A stretch of 64,000 nt of DNA, from assembly GCA_017397895.1 (NCBI GenBank), contig JAFQHP010000049.1, positions 1 through 64,000 of the forward strand. Reading direction: 5' to 3'. Below, piece after piece: positions 46,672-56,761 of the stretch (its first letter is position 1; each line of letters opens with the position of its first letter). The stretch is from Clostridia bacterium (lineage in GTDB: Bacteria; Bacillota; Clostridia; Christensenellales; Aristaeellaceae). The notes beneath the pieces are model-generated. The model made no database searches. It saw only the letters and a program-made list of their open reading frames with translations, and had not been told where the DNA came from. Position numbers and translations under genes: made by a program.

Positions 46672-47289
46672 GGACCGGGAAATGCCAAGCAATCTGGCCA
46701 CCTCATGCTGGGGGTGCATGCGGCCGTCCAGCAGGCCGTAGCGCATTTCGATCACCAATTTTTCCCGTTTGGGCAGGTCACGGATGAGCAGGCGCACCCT
46801 TTCCATGCTCAGCCGGTGCACCACCTTTTCCTCCAGCTCATCCTCCGGCGTGCCCAGGATATCCATGAAGGAAAGGTCGTTCCCTTCGCCGTCGGTGCCG
46901 ATGGGATCGGAGAGGGAAACGTCGTTTCGGTACTTTTTGGAGGAGCGCAGCAGCATCAGAATTTCGTTTTCAATGCACCGGGCCGCATAGCTGCCCAGCT
47001 GGGCGCCGGTTTCGGGGCGAAAAGTATTCACTGCCTTGGTCAGCCCCAGTGCACCTACGGATACCAGGTCCTCCCGGGTGTAGCCGGGCACGGTGTATTT
47101 GCCTGCAATGTGGGATACCAGCCGCAGGTTGTGGGTGATGAGGGTCTGGCGGGCCTCTTCATCCCCCTGCTGCATGCGTTCTATCTGGATTTTTTCCTCC
47201 TCCCGGGTGAGGGGCTTGGGAAAGCCGCCGGACAGGCTGCCAAAGAAAAACAGCGCATCCCGAAACAGCCACAAAAGAAACGAAAACAT
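46663..47289 (-). CDS. sigK: sigK 5' segment (sporulation sigma factor K, interrupted)
   Basis: The segment codes for 208 residues and ends at a TAG supplied by the inserted element. The start at 47289 follows AAAGGAGG and gives the hydrophobic pro-sequence MFSFLLWLFRDALFFFGSLS typical of pro-SigK. Region 2 (GALGLTKAVNTF, GSYAARCIENEILMLLR) and most of region 4 (EVARLLGISRSYV) follow. The helix-turn-helix of region 4.2 is cut in its recognition helix, so this fragment should not bind the -35 element. Joining with 32243-32296 gives 225 residues, a normal SigK length. SigK directs late mother-cell genes in sporulation. Confidence 0.93.
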   Translation of the reverse strand: MFSFLLWLFRDALFFFGSLSGGFPKPLTREEEKIQIERMQQGDEEARQTLITHNLRLVSHIAGKYTVPGYTREDLVSVGALGLTKAVNTFRPETGAQLGSYAARCIENEILMLLRSSKKYRNDVSLSDPIGTDGEGNDLSFMDILGTPEDELEEKVVHRLSMERVRLLIRDLPKREKLVIEMRYGLLDGRMHPQHEVARLLGISRSYV

Positions 47290-47416
47290 TCCTTTTCCTC
47301 CTTTCCCCTGATGCCTATGCGGAAAAAGAAGGAGATTTGCCAGTCCCACAAAGATTGCAACTGGGCACGCCTTGTGCATCTGAATGCCGAAAAAGTGTCA
47401 CTTGCCGGTAAACCTA

Positions 47417-47446
47417 TTGAAAACGCAGGCTTTTCAATGCTACAAT
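47417..47446 (+). promoter_or_regulatory. Promoter of the LytTR unit
   Basis: TTGAAA (47417-47422), 18 bases, TACAAT (47441-47446), 22 bases before the LytTR gene start. Confidence 0.6.
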
Positions 47447-47468
47447 ATTCCACGGAAGGAGGGGCGGC

Positions 47469-47918
47469 ATGAAGTACAGGCCTGAAAGAACCGAGAAGGG
47501 CGAAAACGAAGTGATCATTCGCTGCACACAGATGACCCAGGAGATTGAGCAGCTCCTTCTTTTCCTGCAATCCCCCCAAAGAAAGCTGGTGGGCAGCAGG
47601 GACGGAACCCAGGTGGTGATTGCGCCGGCAGAAATTCTCTACATTGAAAGCGTGGACGGCAAAACCTTCGTCTGCACCGCCGGAGATGTGCTGCAGGTGG
47701 AACACACCCTCATTCAGCTGGAGCAGATGCTAAACACGGTCAATTTCTTCCGCTGCTCCAAATCCATGATCCTGAACATTGACAAGGTGGCCGCGCTGAA
47801 AAGCCTTGCCTCCAACCGCATTGACGCCACCATGAAAAACGGGGAGCACATCCTCATTTCCCGCACCTACGCCTCGGACTTCCGCAGGCGGCTGAAAGGA
47901 GAAAGCAGCCATGAGTAA
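47469..47918 (+). CDS. LytTR-domain transcriptional regulator
   Basis: The 149-residue protein has a C-terminal LytTR DNA-binding domain (IAPAEILYIESVDGKTFVCT, NFFRCSKSMILNIDKVAAL, RTYASDFRRRL) and a short N-terminal part without a receiver domain. It overlaps the next gene, a DUF3021 membrane protein. LytTR-DUF3021 pairs are a known Firmicutes module in which the membrane protein is thought to hold or modulate the regulator. The unit may control the following hydrolase/membrane gene pair. Confidence 0.88.
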   Translation: MKYRPERTEKGENEVIIRCTQMTQEIEQLLLFLQSPQRKLVGSRDGTQVVIAPAEILYIESVDGKTFVCTAGDVLQVEHTLIQLEQMLNTVNFFRCSKSMILNIDKVAALKSLASNRIDATMKNGEHILISRTYASDFRRRLKGESSHE

Positions 47919-48369
47919 AAAACTGTGGGCGCTGATGGAGCGCTGGCTGACCATCAAGATCGGCGTGGAGGTCCGCTGCTGCCTGAGCTTCTTCCTGATG
48001 CTGTTTTTCTACTGCGTATACCGGCTGCTGGGCGGTGCGGTGGAAGCGAACATCTGGCACATTGCCGAGATGATCGCCGTGGCGTATCTGTTCGGCTGGG
48101 TGCAGGCGCTTCTCCATGCGGACTATGACGAAATGGACCGTCTGGGCGGCAAGGAATGGGCCGTGATCATCGCAAGCGGCATCGTCTATGGGCTGACGGC
48201 GTGGATTGGCGGCTGGTTTGACGAAAGCATGGCCGTGACGCTGCTGTTCCTTGTGTACATGATTGCCTGCGGGCTGTGCACGCTGCTGATTTACTATATC
48301 AAGCGTTCCATCGACGCCAAGCTGCTCAACGACGACCTGAAGGAATTCCAGCAGCGCACAAACGACTGA
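47911..48369 (+). CDS. DUF3021 membrane protein
   Basis: The 152-residue protein has four predicted membrane helices (from CCLSFFLMLFFYCVYRLL to LVYMIACGLCTLLIYYI) and a charged C-terminal tail, the DUF3021 plan. It overlaps the LytTR gene by eight bases, so the two are coupled. The molecular role is unknown beyond the usual pairing with LytTR. Confidence 0.85.
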   Translation: MSKKLWALMERWLTIKIGVEVRCCLSFFLMLFFYCVYRLLGGAVEANIWHIAEMIAVAYLFGWVQALLHADYDEMDRLGGKEWAVIIASGIVYGLTAWIGGWFDESMAVTLLFLVYMIACGLCTLLIYYIKRSIDAKLLNDDLKEFQQRTND

Positions 48370-48385
48370 TAAAAGGAGAACGGAA

Positions 48386-49018
48386 ATGAAAACCATCACC
48401 CCCGCAACCTGCCAAAGGCTCATCCGCCGCATGCCCATCACGAAAAGCCTGATGAACGGCTTTGCGTCAAAGGGATGGGAGGCCCATCTGCCCGCCGTGT
48501 ATGACCGTGCTGCCGCTCTGCTTTCGGAAAACACCGGTGCCGGCAAAGCCCTGCAAATGCACCTGAACCAGCTGCTGCCCATGATCGCCCTGTATGAAAA
48601 GGCGATGGAGATCACCGGCAGCCGGGAAGAAGCGCTGGCCTTTGTGGAAGAGTGGGCGTTCATTGAGACAGAAAAGATGATGAAATATATTCAGCCCTTC
48701 ATGAAGCTGGGGCTGTACCGGCTGATGCCCGCCATGTGCGAATGGATGCTGGACAGAATGTTCGGCGAAAAAGCGGGGTTCAAATACCGCCGGGTTCCTG
48801 ATGCACCCAAGTTTTCCGTGGATATGCTGCAATGCCCCTACCTGGAAACCTGCAAGAAATACGGCTGCCCGGAGCTGACGGAGTATTCCTGCCGGGCAGA
48901 TGACATTACCTACGGCAAAATGCATCCCAACCTCATCTGGGCCCGCACCCAGACCCTGGCCGGCGGCGGCAGCTGCTGCGATTTCCGGCTGCATGTGAAG
49001 CAAAGCAAAGGAGAATAA
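48386..49018 (+). CDS. L-2-amino-thiazoline-4-carboxylate hydrolase-like protein (chromosomal copy)
   Basis: The 210-residue protein is a close paralogue of the one at 42626-43246. Shared stretches include WEAHLPAVYDRAA, LQMHLNQLLPMIALYEKA, CKKYGCPEL, SCRADDITYG and GGSCCDFRLH. GGAG precedes the ATG. It lies after the LytTR-DUF3021 pair and before a related membrane protein. The family name derives from ring-opening of a cysteine precursor, but this activity is not evident from sequence. Confidence 0.7.
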   Translation: MKTITPATCQRLIRRMPITKSLMNGFASKGWEAHLPAVYDRAAALLSENTGAGKALQMHLNQLLPMIALYEKAMEITGSREEALAFVEEWAFIETEKMMKYIQPFMKLGLYRLMPAMCEWMLDRMFGEKAGFKYRRVPDAPKFSVDMLQCPYLETCKKYGCPELTEYSCRADDITYGKMHPNLIWARTQTLAGGGSCCDFRLHVKQSKGE

Positions 49019-49023
49019 CGGTC

Positions 49024-49674
49024 ATGACAAAGAATGCGAACCCCAAACTGCTCCTCTTCGGTGCCTTCGGCCACCTGCTGTGCTGGCTGGGCGGTGATCT
49101 GCTATTGTACTTCATGCCCGGCGGCCCGCTGAATGTAATGGGCCTGTTTGATTATGAAACCACCGCCGTCATGCTGGAGGGTGCGTCCGCCCTGCAGTTC
49201 ACGCTGAGCGGCGTGTTCGGCGTGATTGCCATGATGGTCATCATGCCCGGCTATTTCCAGATTGCCAACTTCCTGAAGCCGGTTTCGGAAAAATCTGCCC
49301 GCATCGTGCAGGTGGGCACGGCGCTGACCTGCGTTGCCGGGGCGGTGATGCACTTTACCTGCACCAGCATGCTGTGGCATTTCGTCAAGGCCGGCGCAAC
49401 GGAGGCGGCCCACAGCATCATGCTGAGCTACTTCTTCGAAACCGCCGCTACCTCCGCCATGTGCAACATCGGCGTATTTCTGGTGTGCGTGACGCTGTTC
49501 ATCTCCGTTTTCAAACAGAAGACCTGCCTGCCCAAGTGGGCCTGCGTGGTCAACACGCTGCCCTTCACCTTGGTAGCGGCCATCATCTTCGCCGGCATGG
49601 GCGCCATGAACGTGGGCAGCTGCCTGATGTTCTTCGGCCTGTATTTCTTGATGAAAAAATACGCTGATACCTGA
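49024..49674 (+). CDS. Multi-pass membrane protein (DUF6796-like; chromosomal copy)
   Basis: The 216-residue protein has about six hydrophobic segments (for example LLLFGAFGHLLCWLGGDLLL and VGSCLMFFGLYFLM) and shares KTCLPKWA and the overall order with the protein at 43261-43953. It begins five bases after the hydrolase-like gene. The pair is thus duplicated inside and outside the sigK element, but this membrane protein has diverged far more than the hydrolase. Confidence 0.7.
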   Translation: MTKNANPKLLLFGAFGHLLCWLGGDLLLYFMPGGPLNVMGLFDYETTAVMLEGASALQFTLSGVFGVIAMMVIMPGYFQIANFLKPVSEKSARIVQVGTALTCVAGAVMHFTCTSMLWHFVKAGATEAAHSIMLSYFFETAATSAMCNIGVFLVCVTLFISVFKQKTCLPKWACVVNTLPFTLVAAIIFAGMGAMNVGSCLMFFGLYFLMKKYADT

Positions 49675-49690
49675 ACAAGTGAACATAAAG

Positions 49691-49724
49691 AAAAGCTGCA
49701 CCGAGATAAAGGTGCAGCTTTTTT
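49691..49724 (+). terminator. Terminator after the LytTR unit
   Basis: AAAAGCTGCACC (49691-49702) pairs with GGTGCAGCTTTT (49711-49722), followed by further Ts. A second hairpin, CACCGG...CCGGTG at 49735-49752, lies between it and the converging GH51 gene. Confidence 0.9.
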
Positions 49725-49761
49725 CCTGTTCGGCACCGGAAAAAATCCCGGTGTTCTTTTC

Positions 49762-51282
<1,521 letters not shown>

Positions 51283-51397
51283 TCAGCAAAATTTTCCTTC
51301 TGGTATATTATTTGTCATCAGGCTCATTTGTCCTGCCTGTCCACTTATTTTTCTTTTTGCTGCAGCGCATTTTTTTGCTTTTCTCCAGCTCACCATG

Positions 51398-51433
51398 AAA
51401 AAACCGGGATGCTGTCACACATCCCGGTTTTTT
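51398..51433 (-). terminator. Terminator of the opp operon
   Basis: AAAAAACCGGGATG (51398-51411) pairs with CATCCCGGTTTTTT (51420-51433). On the minus strand the stem is followed by Ts, right after the last gene of the opp transcript. Confidence 0.9.
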
Positions 51434-51438
51434 CTTAT

Positions 51439-52689
51439 TCACTTTACGGTATACCCTTGGGCAACCGCAGAAAGGGTTACTGCAGGGTCGGTGGAAACGA
51501 TGGTGTTTCCGTCGCAGTACAGGGGGTAAATCCCCTCCCCTGCCAGTGCCATAAAGCCCGCTTCGTCCAGCACGTCGGTCGCATACAAGGGCAGCAGCCG
51601 CATGGCCGCTTCTGCGCAGCCCATGTCATAGGCAGTGGCGTACAGAACCGGCAGCGCCGCCTTGCACAGGGCGTCCTGTTCGTCCAGGTAAGCCGTGCGC
51701 ATATCCCCGTTTTCGAACTGGTAGTAATACAGCTCCTTTCGGGTATTCAGCCGCATTTCATGCAGCTTCACCAGGGCTGTTCCCCCCATCAATTGCACAT
51801 CCGCCGCTTTTTCCACATGCTTGGGATCCGTGGGGTTGTACAAATGATCGGTGTAGCTCAGCTGCCCTTCGGACAGGCAGCGGGTATAGCCGTCATAGCT
51901 GGAAATCATGCCCCGGTTGTAGCCGGCGTTTTCCATGCTTTCGGCCAGGAAATCCACAATGAAGGCATCCTGCAGGATATACAGGTCAATGAAATCCACA
52001 ATGCCGTATTCCCTGGCAAAGGCCTGGTACTCCTCCGATACCGCCAGCCGAACGGTATTATCCCCCATCAGCTGCAGTTGGATATGGGCAGGGTCGGCAG
52101 CGAACTGCGCCACCTTTTGTAGATATTCCTTCTGGTCCCCGTTCTGGTAGGGGTCAAAGCCTTCGGTTTCCCAGTCCTCCGTGCAGAAAAAGAGGCTGTG
52201 GTATTCCTGGAAGGCAGGGCCCAGGTATATGTACCGGCTGCCCGTTTTTTCCACAAGCTCAAAGGCGGCATACAATTCCCGCGGCACCTGCACCGGCTGG
52301 TTCAGGGTGCGGTTGAGGTAATAGAGGTTATTGTATTCCAAGCTGGCCTCCCGGGCGTTGAAAATCTGGTAGGCCTTCTCTGTTGCTTGTGTATAAAGCA
52401 TGGAAAGTTCTTTATTTTCCGCCGCTGCATCGGCCCCGCTGCCCCCCAGATAATACTGGAAGGTGAAGTCCTGGGCGCAATTCATTTCAGAGGCGCTGGT
52501 TGCCTCAATCTCGCGCCAGCCGCTTTCCACTGTCACCAGTGTGCTGATCGCGTAGGTAAAGGCCCCCAGCGCCACTAAAATTGCAACGACCAAAAGCACA
52601 ATCCGCTTTTTCGTACCGTGCTCATTCACCTCCACCCGTTCCACGGGCTTGGGCTGGTTGGCGGTACGATCCGCTGCAGTTCTTTTCAT
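51439..52689 (-). CDS. Membrane-anchored hypothetical protein of the opp operon
   Basis: The 416-residue protein has a charged N-terminal tail, one membrane segment (about 30-52, IVLLVVAILVALGAFTYAIS) and a large outer domain. I recognise no family. The outer part is rich in Tyr and acidic residues (FQEYHSLFFCTEDWETEGFD, HLYNPTDPKHVEKAADVQ). It starts 11 bases after oppF with GGAG in front, and a terminator follows, so it is the last gene of the peptide-transport operon. A role in handling peptides or assembling the transporter is inferred only from position. Confidence 0.6.
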   Translation of the reverse strand: MKRTAADRTANQPKPVERVEVNEHGTKKRIVLLVVAILVALGAFTYAISTLVTVESGWREIEATSASEMNCAQDFTFQYYLGGSGADAAAENKELSMLYTQATEKAYQIFNAREASLEYNNLYYLNRTLNQPVQVPRELYAAFELVEKTGSRYIYLGPAFQEYHSLFFCTEDWETEGFDPYQNGDQKEYLQKVAQFAADPAHIQLQLMGDNTVRLAVSEEYQAFAREYGIVDFIDLYILQDAFIVDFLAESMENAGYNRGMISSYDGYTRCLSEGQLSYTDHLYNPTDPKHVEKAADVQLMGGTALVKLHEMRLNTRKELYYYQFENGDMRTAYLDEQDALCKAALPVLYATAYDMGCAEAAMRLLPLYATDVLDEAGFMALAGEGIYPLYCDGNTIVSTDPAVTLSAVAQGYTVK

Positions 52690-52700
52690 TTGTTACTCCG

Positions 52701-54005
52701 TTAAATAATGGCCAGTATCAGGAAGATGGCAAACAGCACCAGCACCACGCCGTAGAAAATCAACCCGGCAATGGCGCCCTTGCGGCAGGCCTTGTAATTG
52801 CGGTAATGCTTCTTCTTTTTGAAGAGCCAGCCGGCCAGGAAGCCCAGCAAAGGCAGCAGGAAGCTGAGGAACACATACCACTTGCTGCCGGTATCGTGAA
52901 TGGGAGCATTGAGGAAATCCTGGTCGATTTCCACCGCTTCCTTCTCGCCCACCGGTGCTTCTTCCCCAGGCTGCAAAATGGTGACGGACTTGAGGGGCTC
53001 GCCCTTTTCGCGCAGCGCCTTGTATTCTTCAATTTCCTTCTTGTTGCCGTACACATAGTGGCCGTGGCCGATATCGGTCAGTTCCGGCTTGTCCTCGCTG
53101 TAATCATGCACAGAAGGATCGTAGGTGAACAGCACCTTGTTCTTCTCCAGGATGGGATCCGGGATGGGAATGGCGGAGATCAGGCTGCGGGTGTAGGGAT
53201 GCAGGGGGTAATCGAACAGTTCTTCCGTTTCGGCAATTTCCACGATATCGCCCTTGTAAATAACGGCGATACGGTCGGAAATGAAGCGAACGATGGAAAG
53301 GTCGTGAGCGATGAAGAGGTAGGTCACTTCCCTTTCCTTCTGGAACTTCTTCATCAGGTTCAGCACCTGAGCACGGATGGACACGTCCAGGGCGGAGATG
53401 GGTTCGTCCGCAATCACCAGTTCAGGCTCCATGACCATAGCACGGGCCAGGCCGATGCGCTGACGCTGACCGCCGGAAAACTCATGGGGATAACGGGTGA
53501 GGTGCTCAGGCAGCAGGCCCACTTCGTTGATCATGGTTTCCACTTTGCGTACGCGGTCCGCCTCGTTTTCGAAGAGGTGGAAATTGTACAAGCCCTCAGA
53601 AATGATGTAATCCACCGTAGCGCGTTCGTTCAGGGAAGCAGCGGGATCCTGGAACACCATCTGGATGTTGCGGATCACTTCACGGTCCAGAGAACGGGGA
53701 ATTTTGCCGGAAATACGCACGCCCTTGTAATCAATTTCGCCGGCGGCGCAGGGGTTTACTCGGATCACGGCACGGCCAATGGTGGTCTTACCGGAGCCGG
53801 ATTCACCAACCAGGGAGAAGGTTTCGCCCTTATAGATATCGAAAGAAGCGTTCTTTACCGCCTTGACGGCGTTGTCGCCCTTACCGAAGGTAATATCCAG
53901 GTTTTTGATGGACAGGAGCACTTCCCGTCCGTTTTCAGCAATGGGGCCATGCTCCGGCAGATGGGAGGCATTGACGCTATTGTGATTTACATTCTTACTC
54001 ATCAA
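52701..54005 (-). CDS. oppF: Oligopeptide ABC transporter ATPase (OppF-like) with C-terminal membrane tail
   Basis: The 434-residue protein has Walker [13 protein letters not shown]-loop [10 protein letters not shown], signature [14 protein letters not shown] and Walker [10 protein letters not shown]. After the oligopeptide C-terminal segment, about 130 residues are added, ending in two hydrophobic helices ([20 protein letters not shown] and [20 protein letters not shown]). OppF normally ends near 320-340 residues without membrane segments, so this tail is unusual. It energises peptide uptake with OppD and lies 12 bases after it. Confidence 0.9.
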   Translation of the reverse strand: MMSKNVNHNSVNASHLPEHGPIAENGREVLLSIKNLDITFGKGDNAVKAVKNASFDIYKGETFSLVGESGSGKTTIGRAVIRVNPCAAGEIDYKGVRISGKIPRSLDREVIRNIQMVFQDPAASLNERATVDYIISEGLYNFHLFENEADRVRKVETMINEVGLLPEHLTRYPHEFSGGQRQRIGLARAMVMEPELVIADEPISALDVSIRAQVLNLMKKFQKEREVTYLFIAHDLSIVRFISDRIAVIYKGDIVEIAETEELFDYPLHPYTRSLISAIPIPDPILEKNKVLFTYDPSVHDYSEDKPELTDIGHGHYVYGNKKEIEEYKALREKGEPLKSVTILQPGEEAPVGEKEAVEIDQDFLNAPIHDTGSKWYVFLSFLLPLLGFLAGWLFKKKKHYRNYKACRKGAIAGLIFYGVVLVLFAIFLILAII

Positions 54006-54017
54006 TCATCCCTCCTG

Positions 54018-55766
54018 TCAGATATTGAAAGCTTCCATCAGCTTTTCATGGATATTATGGATGGCTTCCGGCTTTTCCACCTTGGGAGAACGGGGGTCCA
54101 GCAGCCAGGTCTTGGCATAATGGGTGTCCGTCACCTGGAACATGGGCGGATCCAGCAGCGTATCAATCTTCATGCAATAGGGATTGCGGGGCGCAAAGGG
54201 ATCGCCCACAATCTTATTGTACAAAGAGGGCGGGGTGCCGGTAATGGAATAGAGCTTGGTATTCTTCTGGGCCAGCTGGGGCAGAGAGGAAAGCAGCGCC
54301 CAGGTATAGGGATGGCGGGGATCGAAGAACACTTCGTCCACCTTGCCCACTTCCACAATCTGGCCGGCGTACATCACCGCCACGCGGTCGGCCACGTTGG
54401 CCACCACGCCAAGGTCATGGGTGATGAAGACGATGGTGTAGTTGAATTCCTTCTGCAGATCCTTCAGAAGCTTGAGAATCTGGGCCTGGATGGTCACGTC
54501 CAGGGCGGTGGTGGGTTCGTCGCAGATGAGGATCTTGGGCTGGCAGGACAGGGCAATGGCAATAACAATGCGCTGACGCATACCGCCGGAATACTGGAAG
54601 GGATAATCGTCAAACCGCTTTTCGGGGTTGGGGATACCCACCTTCTGCATCAACTCCAGCGCACGGCCCCGGGCTTCCACTTCAGAGCAATGCTGATGCT
54701 TGATGATGATGGAAGTGATCTGCTTGCCGATGGTGATGATGGGGTTCAGGCTGGTCATGGGGTCCTGGAAAACGGTGGCAATCTTCTTGCCGCGCACCTG
54801 GGTCCAGTCGTTGCCGTCCTTGAGCTTGGCCAGGTTGATAACACACTGGCCGTGGAGCTTTTCTTCCGTCTTGTCGGAATACTTCACCCGGAAGGTCACC
54901 TTGTCAAACAGGGCGTTGAGCACATCGTCATTGGTCAGGTCCTTGCCCTGCTTCATAGCCTTCTTCATTTCTTCCAGCAGGCCGTTGATGCACTTATTGC
55001 GCTTCACCGTGGAATACCGGCCCACAGACAGGTAAATTTCGTTGGCCAGGATGGTGTTGCGCTTTTTCTGGGCGTCGGAAATGGGCTTGGCGGTTTCCTG
55101 GGCATACTGTTCCTTCAGGGCCGCCTTCTTTTCTTCATATTCCTTCAGGTAAGCAGTATCCGCCACCGCATCCTTTTTCCGCTGGGCGATGCGGTCCTGC
55201 TTGCCCTTTTGCAGCTGCTTGATCTTTTCGTCAAATTCGGCAATCTGCCGGGCCGTTTCCTTGATCTTGTCCTTTTCAGAGGAGGGATCGAAGGTCTGCT
55301 TCAGGTTGAAGGCTTCCGTCCGCTGGAAAACCAGTTCGCTGATGGTATCGTCCAGCTGCTTTTCTTCCTCGGCGGAAAGCTGGCTGCGGCTGGCCTTTTC
55401 TTCCTTCAGGGCCTGCAGGGCGTTATAGATTTCGGCGCCGGCTTCAAAAGCAGCATAATCGTTCAGCTTGTTTTCAATCTGGGCCACCTTGCTCCAGGCA
55501 GCCTTGTTCATGTTCACCACAGTATCCACCAGCTCATCATCGTTGAAGATGATATCGCCGTTGTCAATGAAGCCGTTGCTGTCCAGCATACCGGCGAAGG
55601 TTTTTGTGAACACGGATTTACCGGAACCGGACTCGCCCACGATGGCGATGGATTCGTTTTCCTGGATGTCCAGGGAAATGCCGCGGATGGCCGTCAGGAT
55701 ACGGCCGCGCACATTGAACTTGACCACCAGGTCCTTTACGGAAAGCAATACTTTTCTATCTTCCAT
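54018..55766 (-). CDS. oppD: Oligopeptide ABC transporter ATPase (OppD-like) with large insertion
   Basis: The 582-residue protein has Walker [11 protein letters not shown] near residue 45, Q-loop [10 protein letters not shown] near 330, signature [15 protein letters not shown] and Walker [10 protein letters not shown]. In ordinary OppD the Q-loop lies about 50 residues after Walker A; here some 225 extra residues, charged and helical ([32 protein letters not shown]), are inserted, probably forming a coiled-coil arm. The start at 55766 uses GAGGTG; the open frame begins at a GTG five codons earlier. Confidence 0.9.
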   Translation of the reverse strand: MEDRKVLLSVKDLVVKFNVRGRILTAIRGISLDIQENESIAIVGESGSGKSVFTKTFAGMLDSNGFIDNGDIIFNDDELVDTVVNMNKAAWSKVAQIENKLNDYAAFEAGAEIYNALQALKEEKASRSQLSAEEEKQLDDTISELVFQRTEAFNLKQTFDPSSEKDKIKETARQIAEFDEKIKQLQKGKQDRIAQRKKDAVADTAYLKEYEEKKAALKEQYAQETAKPISDAQKKRNTILANEIYLSVGRYSTVKRNKCINGLLEEMKKAMKQGKDLTNDDVLNALFDKVTFRVKYSDKTEEKLHGQCVINLAKLKDGNDWTQVRGKKIATVFQDPMTSLNPIITIGKQITSIIIKHQHCSEVEARGRALELMQKVGIPNPEKRFDDYPFQYSGGMRQRIVIAIALSCQPKILICDEPTTALDVTIQAQILKLLKDLQKEFNYTIVFITHDLGVVANVADRVAVMYAGQIVEVGKVDEVFFDPRHPYTWALLSSLPQLAQKNTKLYSITGTPPSLYNKIVGDPFAPRNPYCMKIDTLLDPPMFQVTDTHYAKTWLLDPRSPKVEKPEAIHNIHEKLMEAFNI

Positions 55767-55777
55767 TTCACTGCACC

Positions 55778-56755
55778 TCACATATGGGTTCTGGGGTCAG
55801 ATGCGTCGCCCAGGTTCTGGCCGACCACATACAAAACCACCGTGATAATGGAAGCCACCGCAACGGGCGTCCAGAATTCAAACTGCCAGCCGGGGGTGAG
55901 CATGGCATTTTCCGCTTCGTAGATGAGCTTACCCAGGGACATATCCGCCATACCCATGCCGATGTAGGAAAGGAACACTTCGTAGCTGATGTAGGAAGGA
56001 ATTTCCGTGGCGGCCAGGGTTACGATAACGGAGGTCATGAAGGGCAGGATATTCTTCATGGCAATGCGCAGGATGGGCGTGCCCAGGCACCGGGAAGCCA
56101 TGTTGTATTCCCGGTCACGGATGATGATCACCTGGGTGCGGATAAAGTAGGCAATGCCAAGCCAGCCGGTAATGGTCAGGGCGAATACCATCGTCCAGAA
56201 ACCGGCGGAGAAAATCAGCACCAATACGGAGATGAACAGGATGTAGGGCACGTTGCCGATGATGTTGTACACCTGGGTCATCACCATGTCCACTTTCTTG
56301 GAGAAGCCCCACACAGCGCCCAGGATGATACCAACCGTCATGTTGATCAGGGCGCAGATGAAGTCCATGGAGATGGAAATCTTGGCGCCGTTCCACACGG
56401 CGTCAAAGGTGGGTTCGCCAGATTTGCCGGCGCCGAAGATCCATTTGAGGTTAAACCCATACTTTTCGATGGCGGCGGCAGGGCTGAGATGCTTGCCGGT
56501 GGGGTCCATCAGATATTCAAACTGATCATAGGGCACCAGGGCGGGGTACACAAAGGTGAACACCAGCAGCAGCGCAAACAGGCTCAGGATGATGATGTTG
56601 ATCTTCTTTTTGAAGAACACACGGAACACACTGCGCCAGTAGGAATACCGGGGAGCCGTGATCTTTTCCGATTCCAGGTCGTTATGGTCCACCCGGGAAA
56701 AGAGCTCCTCTTCCGACATATTCAGTTCATCGAATTTCATCAGTTCGTTATTCAT
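55778..56755 (-). CDS. oppC: Oligopeptide ABC transporter permease OppC
   Basis: The 325-residue permease has a cytoplasmic N-terminal part, a first membrane helix (INIIILSLFALLLVFTFVYP), an outer loop, and five more helices. The ABC-binding EAA-type loop is around MASRCLGTPILRIAMKNILP. It forms the channel with OppB. The gene order oppA-B-C-D-F on this strand is canonical. Confidence 0.93.
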   Translation of the reverse strand: MNNELMKFDELNMSEEELFSRVDHNDLESEKITAPRYSYWRSVFRVFFKKKINIIILSLFALLLVFTFVYPALVPYDQFEYLMDPTGKHLSPAAAIEKYGFNLKWIFGAGKSGEPTFDAVWNGAKISISMDFICALINMTVGIILGAVWGFSKKVDMVMTQVYNIIGNVPYILFISVLVLIFSAGFWTMVFALTITGWLGIAYFIRTQVIIIRDREYNMASRCLGTPILRIAMKNILPFMTSVIVTLAATEIPSYISYEVFLSYIGMGMADMSLGKLIYEAENAMLTPGWQFEFWTPVAVASIITVVLYVVGQNLGDASDPRTHM

Positions 56756-56761
56756 ATCACA

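Noticed and set aside
47290..47420. Sigma-E promoter upstream of sigK
   Set aside because: CATAGGCA is present but differs from the -10 pattern at several positions and no -35 is visible.
52581..55922. 1113-codon open frame on the plus strand opposite the opp genes
   Set aside because: It spans parts of several real opp genes in antisense and has shadow-type composition.
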